Part shown: positions 17,201 to 25,891 of the stretch, one piece after another
Layout of the letters: the number at the start of each line of letters is the position of its first letter
Position numbering within the stretch: position 1 is the first letter of the stretch
Assembly (NCBI RefSeq): GCF_036227325.1
Contig: NZ_CP109467.1
Location: forward strand, 3,720,001 to 3,784,000
From: Streptomyces sp. NBC_01465
Lineage (GTDB): Bacteria; Actinomycetota; Actinomycetes; Streptomycetales; Streptomycetaceae
DNA: 64,000 nucleotides
Reading direction: 5' to 3'
Notes under the pieces: generated by a model
What the model was told of the DNA's origin: nothing
What the model saw: only the letters and a program-made list of their open reading frames with translations
Database searches by the model: none
Position numbers and translations under genes: made by a program

Positions 17201-18229
17201 CTTGCTGCCGTCGGCGTTCTTGATCCCGTCGTCGGCGCACGGCTTGTAGGCGCGCTCGATAGACCCCGGCCACAGGTTGAATCCGTCACCGGCCCAGGAG
17301 GACTGATTGTTGGAGTTCGCCGTACGGCCGTCGATCCCACCAGAGGAGTAGCTGAGGCCGACCTTGGGCGCGAGCTTCCCCGGCACGCCGGGCACGGGCA
17401 TGTCGTAGGACCACGAGAAGTCACCCGTGTTGAGGTTCGTGTCCCAGGCCGAGGAGGCCGACAACTGGCTGGCCGTGTAGTCACCGGAGGCGCTGGAGGT
17501 ACCGGTAGTTGCCGCGAGCACCATCGGCGCGGCAGCGACACTCGGCGATGTGGCCACGGGCAGTGCGGAGGCGGTGAGGGTATGTGTGGTGGTGTCGTTG
17601 TCCGTGGCTACCGGTGTGGCGCTCGTGCAGTTCTTGCTGCCGGGGCTGGTCGCCGCGCAGGCGGGCAGGCGCACCAGTTTCAGGCGGGCCGCATACGAAC
17701 CCCCATATGCCTGGGCGAAGGCGGAGTAGTCCACCTTGACACCAACCGCGTTGCCTGCGGCGCCTTGTTGGGGCTGGAGAGTGAACAGCAGGCCGTCGAT
17801 CCCGGCGTGCTTGGCCGTCGTCTCGTCCAGGACACGCACGGTGGTCTTGCCCGACAGCGGGGTGCGGTCAGCTGTCGCCCCCTTGGTCGAAGGTGTCTTG
17901 CCCTGCGTCTTCGGGACGGTGAGCGCGATCGGCAGACTGCCGGCCGCTGCGGGAGACTTGGCGCTCGGGGTGAGGGTCACGGTGGCCGAGCCGGCCTTGG
18001 CCCAGGTGTGCTTGGGTGCCTTTGCGGGCACCCGCGGTTCACTGTCCGCGGGGCGGGGCTTCATCTGCACCCCGTGACCGGTCAGCGGCTTTTCCGAAGC
18101 CGGCACCTTGGCCAGGGTGCTTGCCTGCGCGCTCTCGGCGACCGTGGCCTGCAGCAATGCGCCGATCAATACCGTCGAGACCGATAGTGCGATCCTGCGG
18201 CGTATCCGCGTGGCCGTCTTGGCTGCCAT
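11297..18229 (-). CDS. Secreted YD-repeat (RHS) polymorphic toxin with HINT and nuclease-like tip
   Basis: ATG 18227-18229 with GAGGGA upstream gives 2310 residues; an upstream in-frame start at 18286 is less likely. Residues 1-35 form a signal peptide (RRRIALSVSTVLIGALLQATVA). A SpvB-like part (GKLAPKVGLSYSSGG) is followed by many YD repeats and the RHS core end GYVGGTIDDTTGLTQLGART through NGYSYSNSSPISYADPTGL. A HINT module spans about 2037-2180, beginning CSFTPSTKVLM and ending TPVLVHN. The last 130 residues form the tip; ILDAKFV supplies a D-x-K pair suggesting a restriction-endonuclease-fold (Tox-REase-like) DNase. Autocleavage by HINT would free the tip. The tip is AT-richer than the body. 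A candidate immunity gene follows directly. Confidence 0.88.
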   Translation of the reverse strand: MAAKTATRIRRRIALSVSTVLIGALLQATVAESAQASTLAKVPASEKPLTGHGVQMKPRPADSEPRVPAKAPKHTWAKAGSATVTLTPSAKSPAAAGSLPIALTVPKTQGKTPSTKGATADRTPLSGKTTVRVLDETTAKHAGIDGLLFTLQPQQGAAGNAVGVKVDYSAFAQAYGGSYAARLKLVRLPACAATSPGSKNCTSATPVATDNDTTTHTLTASALPVATSPSVAAAPMVLAATTGTSSASGDYTASQLSASSAWDTNLNTGDFSWSYDMPVPGVPGKLAPKVGLSYSSGGIDGRTANSNNQSSWAGDGFNLWPGSIERAYKPCADDGIKNADGSKPGDVCWAYDNASLSFNGHSGELISTGKDTFKIKGDDGTKVDRIYGSSTDVRSNGAHNDEYWRVTTTDGTRYYFGYNKLEGWASGNETTDSTWTVPVYGDDTDEPCHAATFADSWCQQAWKWNLDYAVDVHGNAIAYYYDKETNYYARNLKPADETVYDRGGSLDRIEYGLKSSSVYTAKALAMVDFTSSERCLPETGVTCDASTIEDKSFYWYDTPWDLNCKSGVDCTKSYSPSFWTRKRLTDVTTEVLQPAGTYTPVDSWTLTHRWGMADIDYQLLLASIQHTGKSASPNVPLPKVTFGYDQRANRLDTHEDDTSPFIKERLSTIADESGGQTDVTYSAATCDAANLPTPQTNTTRCFPVYYTKAGHEDPTLQWFNKYVVDAVTQTDRTKSSPDMVTRYSYLDGAAWHFDDDDGLSKEKYKTWSSWRGYAHVRVQTGGQDPVGMKSQTDHYYLRGMDGDRASLVSDPKPVTKSVTVSDDNGGTITDHDSAAGYEYKSESYSGPGGKILSKTVSTPWHYETAKRVRSWGTTTANLTGTQHTYAWMSLDDGAGSKWRQTYVSYTHENTAGRVIVQNDAGDTSTATDNQCTRTTYADNATDWILNKPSRIETVAVACADTPDRTKDVLSDVRTAYDGQAYGAAPTKGEVSNTATLKSHNGTTATYLESGTTYDSYGRPLTVTDITGTVTATEDTAPVRTKRSDGRTTTTVYTPATGFPTTTKVTGAPATAGDATTAQSTTTTYDTLRGLPTVALDTNNKRTETTYDALGRNLKVWLPNRSKANNDTPNYEYTYSITDSSPVAVGTKTLKNDGSQRTSYTLFDGFLRQRQTQQPGPDGGRLITDTFLDERGLDVKDFAPYYNTDAPSTTLLALDDALNVETQTWNSYDGLGRAIKTQQVAGNGDGGQVLSTTLTSYLGDRTSVTPPQGATPTTTVTDARGNTTDLLQYHGTTPTGAADTTHYDYWPSGKVAKLTDAAGNVWSYGYDQSGNQTSTHDPDKGDSTSHFDDRNQLIYTVDSRSKTITHIYDGLGRETESHDGDASGPLLTKHVWDPTGFKGQLATATRYVGGATGDAYTTTYSLYDTLYRPNRTTVTIPASEGGLAGSYQSNTKYNLDGTTQSASYPAAGSLTSEVITPTYDDVMRTKKLTGTGGATYLTDAIYSLTGKPLQYSYQALGAKKAQVTNTYQWGTQRLSNSSVNREDVAGTDKSATYSYNEAGTITSIADVSRDGTDNQCYTYDYLGRLTEAWAQPTTTCASTPSGTVLGGPAPYWQSFGYDLTGNRTAETDHDAGGDSTKDVKHSYVYPPSKAAHPHALSEVDTTGPTGISADKYHYDFAGNTDTRTIAGDQQTLLWDDEGHLAKVTQPDGSGGTKTTSYVYGADDNRLLRRTDSATTLYLGTTELTLTKGATTPTATRYYDLGGGNQAIRTDDNKLSFLLGDQNGTAQLAVNSTDLTMQQRRSTPFGTARGKSPTNWPGEHGYVGGTIDDTTGLTQLGARTYDTNTGRFLSADPVMDLGAPQQINGYSYSNSSPISYADPTGLYYCRNGRSDNCDVHGNARGNGAWCPSAADPYCKPGVKHGYQMGKNSEPTEKQKKKEKKLYDYFFTKNQCYGNPVSANPKYDVCYTQAEIDADKQMGKELLSAIGDMTLIVPDIRCKMGNDAECDVEGEAISTFDVGGVEIGSVRFLGALTKAARAICSFTPSTKVLMKGGGKKSISEIKPGDEVESADPTSGRHRGARTVTARLVHHDSDLIDLAIGGKNDRVKTLHTTSNHPFWDETIHAWVPAAELIPGHALKVESGPGATLLGAVVRTGSADMYNLTVEQLHTYYVLTGETPVLVHNACGSSNLRIAVGKGASRDYQMSTTGMIEVRLHGGGEKIWADGVDGDSILDAKFVSGKSSPFVPPGIKNAKVQGFIDADIENEMRRYAAVIGDGENRYTNLRIITNTSAAVPYFEGMMSKYGVPGAVSVVQ

Positions 18230-18278
18230 GAAGTGTTCCCTCACTGTGTTCGTCTCCTTGCCGTGCAGGCCATATGAG

Positions 18279-18293
18279 CCCCGCACGGCGGGG
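18279..18293. other. GC hairpin in the leader of the RHS gene
   Basis: CCCCGC - ACG - GCGGGG lies 50 bp upstream of the toxin start. It could be an attenuating leader hairpin or chance in GC-rich DNA. An AT-richer tract with AAAGT-TCTG-ACTTT (18308-18321) is adjacent. Confidence 0.25.
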
Positions 18294-18343
18294 AGCCCCC
18301 ATCAAAGAAAGTTCTGACTTTGCTTCATGTCCGACCACGTCTG

Positions 18344-18380
18344 ACCGGGTGGGGCGGCTGGACCCGCCGCCCCACCCGGT
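18344..18380. terminator. Strong hairpin between the LamG and RHS genes
   Basis: A perfect 15-bp stem (ACCGGGTGGGGCGGC with its complement) has a 7-base loop and starts 9 bp after the LamG stop codon. There is no U-tract, as is usual for streptomycete hairpin terminators. It suggests that the RHS gene has its own promoter or depends on read-through. Confidence 0.6.
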
Positions 18381-18388
18381 GCTTCAGG

Positions 18389-21300
18389 TCACGGGCCCGG
18401 GGTGGTAGCGAGCTCGTCGCCGTTGGCCAGCTCGGCGATTTGGGTGTCGCTGGCTGCGCCCTGGAAGAGCCACAGGTCGTCGATGGCGCCGCTGAAGTAC
18501 TCGCCCCAGGTGCTGACGCCGGTCATCGTCCGGCCCAGCTGGAGCCCCTTCGTCGCAGCGAACGGACGCACCGCCGAGTTCCACGAGACCTTCTCGGTAC
18601 AGGTGGGGTCGTCGGGTTCGCCGTTGTCGTCGTCGTCCGCGCACAGGTTCTGCTGCAGCTGGCCGTCGACGTACAGGCGCACCTGTCCGGCGAGGGCGTC
18701 GTAGACGAGCGCGATGTGGTTCCAGGACATGTTGTTCTGGAAGTTCGTATGCTCGGCGATCGCGGTGGTGGCGGTGGCGGAATCGGCATTGGCCATGACC
18801 ACCTGCCAGCGTCCCGCATTCGCCGGATCTGTCGCGTCTGGCACGTACCTCACCGAGAGGGCGTTGGCGGTGGTCCCGCCCATACTCATCACCGTCACTG
18901 GCTTGGTGGGCCGGCCTGGTGTGGTCACCCACGCGCTCGCGGTGAAGCTGGTGCTGGTGTCGATCGGTGCGGCTGCTGTGGTCGCGTAGCCGTTGCTGGT
19001 GCCGTCGAGGAGTAGGCCACCGGTGCCGACCATGTTGTTGCTTCCGCTGGCATCGATTTGAGCGCCGGTGCCCAGGGTGAGCGGGTGCTGTGCAGTGGTT
19101 GCCTCGTCGGCGGAGACTGCGGGAGTGCCCGCGGATGCGTCGAGTCTCCACCGGCCCTTGACCAGGGGACGCACCTGGTAGAGCTTGGCGATCTCCGCAT
19201 CGGTCAGGATCCGGTCGTACATCTGCACGTCGTCGATCTGGCCCTTGAAGTACTGGCTGACCGTGCCGGCCTGGGAGAGCGCCCCGATCATGACCGGGCC
19301 GCCCGCATACCAGGCGTCGGGGTTGGCTTTCGCCCCGACCAGTTTTCCGTTGACGTACAGGCGCAGTTCGTCGGTCACGGCGTCGCGTACGCCCACCAGG
19401 TAGGACCACTCGCCCGGGGTGGCCTTCGCCGCAGCGCCCTGGGCGATGTAATTGTTCGTCGCGGTGGCAGTGTCGGCGGTCGGCTGGCTGAAGGTCCAGC
19501 CCACGGACGGGGAGAAGTACAGGCCCGGTCCGCCGCGGTTCGTGCCGATCTGGTTGACGACCATGTTGTTGGTGGTGGGGAGAGTGGACGGCAGCTTCGC
19601 CCACGCGGAATACGTGACGCTGCGCCGGGTCTCCATGTGCGGGCCGTCGGTGGCCGCGTAGTCGTTCACTCCGTCCAGCGTCAGCGCCTTTCCGTACACC
19701 CCGGCGTCCCCCGCCTTGAGACCACCGGAGAACACCGCGGGATTGACGTCAGCGGGCCCATTCACCTCGGTCGTCGCAGTGCCGTCGTCCGCCGTGGCGG
19801 GCTCGTCCAGGCGGAAGTGCGAGACGGCGGGGCGGCCGGTGCCGATCGACCGCTTGTTGAAGAGATTGACCACGTCCCCATCGGACAACGGCTTGTCGAA
19901 CAGCTTCACGTCATCGACCAGGCCGGGGAAGAACTTCGAGGGGCCCGCCCCGCCGTAGGAGCTGGCACCGATCTGCAGTCCCCGCCGGGCGTTCCAGTAC
20001 GCGGTACGCGGCGTGGTACCCACCAAGACGCCGTTCACATACAGGCGCAGCACCTGGTCACCCAGGGCGGCGACCCCCACCAGATGAGTCCACTGCCCGG
20101 CGGTGGCACCGCCGGCCTGCGCGGCCATGGCCTTGGTCGGGGTTGCCGTCGTGGTGTCGGCCGAATAGTCGGCGAAGACCCAGCGATTGTCAGTCTTGGA
20201 GTAGTACAGGTCGAAGCCCGGTCGGTTGTTGCCCAGTTGGGCGACGGACACCGCATCGGTATCAGGCATCTTGGAGAGGTTCACCCAGGCGGAGACGGAG
20301 AAGGACTCGCCTGTTTCTACCGCGGAGATGTCGGTGTCCGCGTAGTCGTCGGTGCCGTCGAGTTGCAGCGCCCCGTCCAGGGTGCCGGCCGCCCCTGTTT
20401 GGGCTCCTTGCTCGAGCGTCGCGGTGCGCTCCTGGGCGCTGCCCTCGGCCTGGGTGGCGCCGTCCGGCTCATCCAGTTTCCACTGGGCGCGCGAGGGCTG
20501 GCCGGACCTCACCCGGAACTTGTAGGTGGAGACCTCGGTCTTTCCCACGTTGCCCGCGCTGTCGAAGGCGGAGGCGGTGATGAACTGCAGCCCCGAGTCG
20601 GTCGGCGCGATGCTGACGTTGACCGCCGCACCACTGGTGGTCGTCACCGTGTGCTTGGTGCAGTCCGGGTCGCTGTTGATGCCGTAGCAGTACTTCACCA
20701 CATCCGTAGAGGATTTCCCGATAGTGAAGCTGCCGTAACGGCCCGGCCCGTCATACCCCGCGTCCGTGGGGTCACCGGTCATCACACCCGGGTAGTCACC
20801 CGAGACGATCGCCGGACCCGCCGGAATCGTCGTGTCGATCGTGAAGTAGCAGGCGGTCGCCGCACCGGTCTGCGACCACGGCGAATACTGCGCCCCGTCA
20901 TAGGCACGGGCATACCAGGCCAGCGACTTGTTCAGCGGGACAGTGGTCGGCAGGGTGATCGTGAAGGGCGAGCCGGACGCCTTGGCCGTGGTCAGCGAGG
21001 AGGTCCAACGGGTAGCGAAACCCTTGCTGTCCCCGGTGTCCCAGGACACGGCGAACTGCACCTGCACCGGCTCATTGTCCGGATCGGTCGCCACCGCCGT
21101 CACCGAAGGCCGCGAGCGCACCCAGTCCTGGGTGGACGGACCATCGCAGTCGCCGCCCGGACTCATGGACAGTTTCGACATCGGGATCTGGTTCGGCGGC
21201 TTGTTGTACTTCACCCGCAGATACGCGTCGTCGGAGAACCGCTTCCACCCGTATTTGTCGGTCTCCGTGCCGGCCCGCAGCCCGAAGTAGGTGTACGCCG

Positions 21301-22738
21301 AGTTGTGCGCGGCGGCGTACTTCACCCCGTTGATCGCGTTGAACTCCACGTCCGCACCCGGGCACCCGCTGCCACCACCGTAGGCGACATCCCGGGAATC
21401 CAGCTTCTCTAGCCAGTTGTCATCCGAGCTGTTCCACGTCGTCGACGAATCGAACGCCTTCGCCCGCCACAGCTCAACCGACCGCCCGTCACACGAAGCC
21501 GAATGAGTCTCGTGCGCGATGAACTGCGCACTCAGGATGGTCTTACCCGCGAACGCCGAGGTGCTGACCTTGTAGAAAAGCCGCTTGAGGTCATAGGGGG
21601 CGCAGTAGTCCCACGCGCAGTCACCGACACCCGCATCGGAATCACCGTTGAAGCGATACTGGGGGCTGCTCGCCCAGTATCGGGAGACCATCGTCCAGTC
21701 CCCCGCCTTGGGGGTATAGGTTTTCGGATCGATGTAGACGGGCCAGTTGGTCTTGGCATCGGTGAGCATCGACTGGTCGGGGGTCAGCGTCAGCTGTGAC
21801 CCGTCCGCGCTCACCGCCGTGCCGATCGGTGCAATCTGCGAAGCATCCGTCGGACCCTGGGCCGCATCGTCAGCCAAGGTGCTGTCCGCTGCCGCGGCCA
21901 GGCCGGTCTTCGTGCTCTGCGTGGCAACCGATGTGGTGCCCGAGTCCCACATCACCGGCTTCGGTGCGGCGAACACCAGCCCGCCCGCCGCAGTGTCGGT
22001 GGCCTGCAGCCCGCCGTCCGCGGTCGTGCCCACCGTCAGACCCTGGGTGTCCACACCCAGCTTCAGCTCGGCCAGCTCCGGGCTCGCGGCCGCGGCCGCC
22101 GTCCGCACCACCAGCAACTCCGAGAAGCCATCGGTGTCCGACCGCAACTGCAGGTCCACATCCGGCACCGTCGGCAGCACGTTCTTGTACAGAGCCGTGT
22201 CACCGCTCAACTCCGGCACGGGCAACGGCGTCGGCCAGGTATAGGCGAGCGTGCGCCCCGCCTGCTCCAACTGTGCCATCGGGCCAGTACCGCCACCGGA
22301 AAACGTGATCCCGGTCGCCGCCGCATTCGGCGCAACCGAACCATCCGCCCGCTTGGCAAGGGTGTTGTCGATGTCCTTCCACACCCCGCCGACCCGAGTA
22401 CGGACCGGGCGCAGATGCTGCACCGCCTCCAACTGGCCGTCCGGCGTGGCATACGTCTCGCTCGACTCGTCCCGCATCGACGTGATCTCCACGTTCGCGC
22501 CACCGGACTCCGCCGCATCCAGGGCCGCTTGCTGTGTCAGCGCGGACTTCACCGGCTTCGCCCCGCCGGCAAGCGCGGCCGGGTGTGCCGCGGCATGCGC
22601 CACCCCGTCAAGGCCCGCCTGAGGCACCAAGCCCACCAGCACCGCCAGTGCGGCGGTCGCCGTGAGCATCCCGCCTCTCACACGCCATGCAGAAATACGC
22701 ACCCCGAAGCCCCCACCCCAGTTACACATCAACTTCAC
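18389..22738 (-). CDS. Large secreted protein with three LamG (concanavalin-like) domains
   Basis: The start is GTG 22738, or ATG three codons later; the product is 1449 residues. An N-terminal export signal (GMLTATAALAVLVGLVPQAG) precedes an AHPAALAGG cleavage region. Residues about 330-510 form a CBM/DNRLRE-like beta module (QYRFNGDSDAGVG, WNSSDDNWLEKL), followed by a Big/FN3-like part. Three LamG jellyroll domains follow at about 760-930, 970-1140 and 1200-1440, each with the RLYVNG or RLYVDG hairpin signature. It lies directly upstream of the YD-repeat toxin in the same orientation, a pairing common in streptomycetes. It probably binds surface glycans or helps toxin presentation; enzymatic motifs are absent. 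Confidence 0.85.
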   Translation of the reverse strand: MKLMCNWGGGFGVRISAWRVRGGMLTATAALAVLVGLVPQAGLDGVAHAAAHPAALAGGAKPVKSALTQQAALDAAESGGANVEITSMRDESSETYATPDGQLEAVQHLRPVRTRVGGVWKDIDNTLAKRADGSVAPNAAATGITFSGGGTGPMAQLEQAGRTLAYTWPTPLPVPELSGDTALYKNVLPTVPDVDLQLRSDTDGFSELLVVRTAAAAASPELAELKLGVDTQGLTVGTTADGGLQATDTAAGGLVFAAPKPVMWDSGTTSVATQSTKTGLAAAADSTLADDAAQGPTDASQIAPIGTAVSADGSQLTLTPDQSMLTDAKTNWPVYIDPKTYTPKAGDWTMVSRYWASSPQYRFNGDSDAGVGDCAWDYCAPYDLKRLFYKVSTSAFAGKTILSAQFIAHETHSASCDGRSVELWRAKAFDSSTTWNSSDDNWLEKLDSRDVAYGGGSGCPGADVEFNAINGVKYAAAHNSAYTYFGLRAGTETDKYGWKRFSDDAYLRVKYNKPPNQIPMSKLSMSPGGDCDGPSTQDWVRSRPSVTAVATDPDNEPVQVQFAVSWDTGDSKGFATRWTSSLTTAKASGSPFTITLPTTVPLNKSLAWYARAYDGAQYSPWSQTGAATACYFTIDTTIPAGPAIVSGDYPGVMTGDPTDAGYDGPGRYGSFTIGKSSTDVVKYCYGINSDPDCTKHTVTTTSGAAVNVSIAPTDSGLQFITASAFDSAGNVGKTEVSTYKFRVRSGQPSRAQWKLDEPDGATQAEGSAQERTATLEQGAQTGAAGTLDGALQLDGTDDYADTDISAVETGESFSVSAWVNLSKMPDTDAVSVAQLGNNRPGFDLYYSKTDNRWVFADYSADTTTATPTKAMAAQAGGATAGQWTHLVGVAALGDQVLRLYVNGVLVGTTPRTAYWNARRGLQIGASSYGGAGPSKFFPGLVDDVKLFDKPLSDGDVVNLFNKRSIGTGRPAVSHFRLDEPATADDGTATTEVNGPADVNPAVFSGGLKAGDAGVYGKALTLDGVNDYAATDGPHMETRRSVTYSAWAKLPSTLPTTNNMVVNQIGTNRGGPGLYFSPSVGWTFSQPTADTATATNNYIAQGAAAKATPGEWSYLVGVRDAVTDELRLYVNGKLVGAKANPDAWYAGGPVMIGALSQAGTVSQYFKGQIDDVQMYDRILTDAEIAKLYQVRPLVKGRWRLDASAGTPAVSADEATTAQHPLTLGTGAQIDASGSNNMVGTGGLLLDGTSNGYATTAAAPIDTSTSFTASAWVTTPGRPTKPVTVMSMGGTTANALSVRYVPDATDPANAGRWQVVMANADSATATTAIAEHTNFQNNMSWNHIALVYDALAGQVRLYVDGQLQQNLCADDDDNGEPDDPTCTEKVSWNSAVRPFAATKGLQLGRTMTGVSTWGEYFSGAIDDLWLFQGAASDTQIAELANGDELATTPGP

Positions 22739-23373
22739 AGATTCCAGCGGACCTTACGCCCGCCCTACGTGAGCAGGTCAAGCCCGAGAGCTACGTCCTC
22801 CAGAACCCCAGCCGACACCAGATGGAAAGCGCTTTACCTTTCGCGACGGACCAGGCAATCGGCATGGAAGATCACTGCACGCCCGATTTAGCTCAGCCAC
22901 ATACATGGACATCTCGACCAGTCACCGCCCGCTCCCCCGACGTCCGCCAGCCACACGCAGCCACACCTGACGAGAAACGACCATGCAGAATCTTGACCTC
23001 CAGTTGACGCGACCTTGGTGCTGCTATCGGTCAGCAAACCGGTGGCGGCTCCTTGCGGAATGTCATCGCACGCCCCGTTCACGACGCAATCGCGTCTTCG
23101 CCAGTCGATCCGACCCCGGCAAGTGGCGGTGTTCGGCGCGTCGGGTGGGGGGCACTGCGTTGGAGACGGCAGCATTCCGGGTGTCAGCCACCGTCGTACA
23201 CAGGCCAGTCGGCCACCGACGCCAGCAATGGCAACGGCTGGGTCCACCCCTGGCACGCTTCCCCGCAGTACGAATCGCGGCGCGTGGCGTCCGGGCATCT
23301 TGCGGCTGTCGCCTTCGACAGGATGCCCACGCCCGTCGCGGCAGGGCCCCCGGCTGTCTGCCGGGCGGCCGGT
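22739..23373. other. 635-bp intergenic region, promoter side of the LamG gene
   Basis: No frame looks like a real gene. The perfect palindrome AAAGCGCTTT lies at 22826-22835, about 90 bp upstream of the LamG start. The remainder separates the LamG/RHS unit from the graspetide genes and, in the minus direction, is the downstream region of the methyltransferase gene. Confidence 0.5.
22826..22835. promoter_or_regulatory. AAAGCGCTTT palindrome upstream of the LamG gene
   Basis: A perfect 10-bp palindrome with central CG, inside GGAAAGCGCTTTACC. LacI-family regulators bind sites of this form. It stands out in an otherwise GC-rich region and is positioned to control the LamG promoter. Confidence 0.35.
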
Positions 23374-24495
23374 TCAGTCCCAGGTGAGAGTGTGCCCCGA
23401 GGAGCCGATCTGGAGGCGCAGCCTCTCCGGCGGGGGCTCCCCCGCCAATTTCCAGTCCTCGATGCTGCCGGTGATCTTGTCCCAGAGGCGTTCAGGGCCG
23501 CCCTGGCGGGCCAGCCATCGGCCGTCGTCCTGGAAGACCGTTGCCCAGGCTCCGGATGTCACGTCGATGAGCAGGTGTTCCGTGCGGCCATCGCGCTCCA
23601 GGACGAGGTGTTGGGTGCTCGGGGCGGCGAACTGGGCGATGAACCGGGGTGTCCAGTCGGCCAGCATGCTCGCGCCCATCGAAGTCGGTTCCATCGCGGC
23701 CGCGGTCAGGTTGGGCAGGATGCCGAGTGGTGGCGGTTGGTGGGCGCGCGCGAGCATGAACGAAACCTGTCCGCCGAGGAAGGGGCCGCTTGCGGTGCCG
23801 TCCTCGGCGACGGTGAGGCGGACCAGTTCGGAGGCGTGCATCCACCCGCCGACCGTCACCAGGATTTCCCCGCCTGGCTTGGTCTGTTCGATCCAGGCAG
23901 GCGGGACGGTGCGCACACCGCAGGTGGCGATGATGCGGTCGTACAGGCCCCCGTCGGCGTGCCCGGCGAGGCCGTCCCCAACGATCCGCAGCGGCCGGCT
24001 TCCAATGCCTGCCAGTGCCATTGCGGCGCGTGCCGAGACCTCCGGATCGACCTCGATCGTGGTCACGTTCTCCTCACCCACTACGCGTGACAGCAGGGCT
24101 GTTGAGTATCCGGTTCCGGTGCCGATCTCCAGGATCCGCATGCCGTGCGTCGCGTGCAGCTCTTCCAGCATGCGCACCACGAGGCTCGGCAGGGTAGAAG
24201 AGGAGGTCGGAGCAGCGGCGATACGGCCGTCCAACTGTTCAGGGAAGACCGCTCCAGCGACCTGGGTGACCAGGGTGGTGTCCTCATAGATCGCGGCAAG
24301 TCCGCCGTCGGCGGCCGGGGTTACGGGCCGGTACCAGCCGCCTCCCTCGTGCTCGAACCAGCCGCGGGAAAGAAATGCCTCGCGGGGGACCGAGGCGACG
24401 GCGTCCTGCCATGCGGGGGTGCGCAGGGCTCGGGATTTGGTGATCCTCTGGACCAGTTCGGCGCGCAGGAGCTCGGATGTGGGGTGGTCAGTCAC
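23374..24495 (-). CDS. PIMT-like methyltransferase of the graspetide cluster
   Basis: The 373-residue product has a SAM-binding Rossmann core, [21 protein letters not shown] then [10 protein letters not shown], preceded by the PIMT-type substrate segment (TLVTQVAG) and with a long C-terminal extension. It resembles the protein-L-isoaspartate methyltransferase homologues that accompany ATP-grasp RiPP ligases. In characterised systems these methylate an Asp of the cyclised peptide, which then closes to an aspartimide. Its ATG overlaps the ligase stop by 8 bp, so the two are translationally coupled. Modification of the adjacent precursor peptide is strongly implied by context. General protein repair by PIMT is the alternative, but the extension and linkage argue against it. 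Confidence 0.85.
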   Translation of the reverse strand: MTDHPTSELLRAELVQRITKSRALRTPAWQDAVASVPREAFLSRGWFEHEGGGWYRPVTPAADGGLAAIYEDTTLVTQVAGAVFPEQLDGRIAAAPTSSSTLPSLVVRMLEELHATHGMRILEIGTGTGYSTALLSRVVGEENVTTIEVDPEVSARAAMALAGIGSRPLRIVGDGLAGHADGGLYDRIIATCGVRTVPPAWIEQTKPGGEILVTVGGWMHASELVRLTVAEDGTASGPFLGGQVSFMLARAHQPPPLGILPNLTAAAMEPTSMGASMLADWTPRFIAQFAAPSTQHLVLERDGRTEHLLIDVTSGAWATVFQDDGRWLARQGGPERLWDKITGSIEDWKLAGEPPPERLRLQIGSSGHTLTWD

Positions 24496-25453
24496 GTGGG
24501 GGCTCTCCGTTCTCCAGGAGGTCGGCGACCGCTGTGGTGATGGGGAGGTCGGCCGCCGCTTCCAGCCATGCCCATTGGCCGTTGGGGTTGCACTCCAGGA
24601 ACCACCAGGTGCCGTCTGCGGTCACGGCGAAATCAAAGGACCCGAATTGGAGGCCGAAGTACGCCAGGAACTGAAGCAGTGCGCTCCTGATGTCTGGAGG
24701 GCACTGCACGGCTTCGTAGCGAAGATTTCGGTACTGCGCGCGCCAGTCAACGACGCCGGGCGGGGACGTGATCCGGGCGCAGAACACTTCGGTGCCCACG
24801 ACGACAGCGCGCACATCCGCGGTCTTGGGTACCTGGGCCTGGAACAGGTGGGCGCAGTGGCCCACGGTCTCGTCGATCTCGCCGGGGTCCACCGGTGATG
24901 CCCAGATTCCGGCGGGCTCTCCGTCCACCTCGTAGGCGGCGGCGTGCAGCGGCTTGTAGATCGTCGCCTGTTCGGCGGTGAACGACTTGGCTTCTGCCGG
25001 GTCGCTGGTGATCAGCGTCGCGGGCACGGTGAGTCCGGCCCGGCAAGCAGTCGCCAACTGGGCGGGCTTGTATTCGGCCCGTGCGATCGCCAAGGGGTGG
25101 CTCAGGTACAGGCAGCCGGAGAGCGCGCCGAGGACGCCGCCCAGGCCCCGCCGGTTCTCCCGTGCTGCGAACGCGGCGTCTTGAGTATCGTCGGCCGGGG
25201 CGTAAATGTTCGGTCGGCGGTGGTAGAGCGCGCGCACCCCGCCGAGGTCCGCGGTGCGTCCCTCCCTGCCCAGGGTTCCGGTCCATCCGCTTGGTCCCAG
25301 GCTGGCGCGGAGGACAGCGGGGCTGGGGAAGTCCCGGCCGGGGTCGAGCCGTAGGACAGGCACCCGGCGTCGGTTCAGTTCATGGATGACCAGATCCGCG
25401 GTCGCGTCTTCGTTCTGGGTGGAGATCAGCACCGGGCGCCTGTCCGTGCTCAT
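24488..25453 (-). CDS. tgmB: ATP-grasp graspetide ligase (TgmB-like)
   Basis: ATG 25451-25453 overlaps the stop of the precursor gene (ATGA) and gives 321 residues. The protein has the pre-ATP-grasp part ([20 protein letters not shown]), the lysine of [16 protein letters not shown], and the metal-binding end [20 protein letters not shown] with Glu and Asn. These are typical of the RimK-like ligases that form ester or amide links between Asp/Glu and Ser/Thr/Lys side chains. Family members recognise the conserved leader of TgmA-type precursors. The order precursor - ligase - methyltransferase, all coupled, defines the cluster. Confidence 0.9.
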   Translation of the reverse strand: MSTDRRPVLISTQNEDATADLVIHELNRRRVPVLRLDPGRDFPSPAVLRASLGPSGWTGTLGREGRTADLGGVRALYHRRPNIYAPADDTQDAAFAARENRRGLGGVLGALSGCLYLSHPLAIARAEYKPAQLATACRAGLTVPATLITSDPAEAKSFTAEQATIYKPLHAAAYEVDGEPAGIWASPVDPGEIDETVGHCAHLFQAQVPKTADVRAVVVGTEVFCARITSPPGVVDWRAQYRNLRYEAVQCPPDIRSALLQFLAYFGLQFGSFDFAVTADGTWWFLECNPNGQWAWLEAAADLPITTAVADLLENGEPPRD

Positions 25454-25731
25454 TGGCCGTCGTCCGTCTCGTCCTGCTCTGCGTCGTGGCCGGTGTCGGG
25501 GTCGACTTTCCCGTCCTTGCTCACCTGCGTCGGTGGGTAGGTGTTGACCGACGTGCCGTGCTTGCCGAACTCCACCGGGAGCATCTGCCCGTCGCTTCCG
25601 ATCCATCGGCCGGTCTGCGTCTGTGGGTCAAGTCCCCCGTACTGCCAGGGTGTTGCCTCGCCATTGCTGAGCGGGGCCATGCGCTGCATACCCCAAGGGG
25701 TTGCCGTCTGATGGGCGGGCTGCTGGTGCAT
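25450..25731 (-). CDS. tgmA: Graspetide precursor peptide (TgmA-like)
   Basis: ATG 25729-25731 has GGAGG four bases upstream, and the peptide is 93 residues. The N-terminal half shows the ATP-grasp-target leader pattern: TPWGMQRM at 11-18, then YGGLDPQTQTGRW at 31-43 and FGKHGTS near 55-61. The C-terminal part from about residue 60 is rich in Thr/Ser/Lys donors and Asp/Glu acceptors (TQVSKDGKVDPDTGHD, then EQDETDD), as expected for side-chain macrocyclisation. An Asp-Gly pair at 73-74 is a possible aspartimide site for the PIMT-like enzyme. No protease or dedicated exporter is visible nearby. A longer upstream frame exists but lacks any ribosome site. Confidence 0.85.
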   Translation of the reverse strand: MHQQPAHQTATPWGMQRMAPLSNGEATPWQYGGLDPQTQTGRWIGSDGQMLPVEFGKHGTSVNTYPPTQVSKDGKVDPDTGHDAEQDETDDGQ

Positions 25732-25891
25732 TGTGCCTCCTCGGTTGTGATGGAGAGTGCTGCGAACCCGGCCCCGGCGTGGTCCTGCCGGGACATTGCC
25801 ACCGAGGCCGGGCGCCTGGACCCGTCTCCTGTCGGGGCCGCCCATCGCGGTGGGGGAGCCATGGCGGAGACCTCCCGGCAGGAGACGGGGG

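Noticed and set aside
22888..23298. 136-residue minus-strand frame between LamG and the methyltransferase
   Set aside because: No ribosome site, Cys/Pro/Arg-rich random-looking sequence and no neighbour logic; treated as intergenic.
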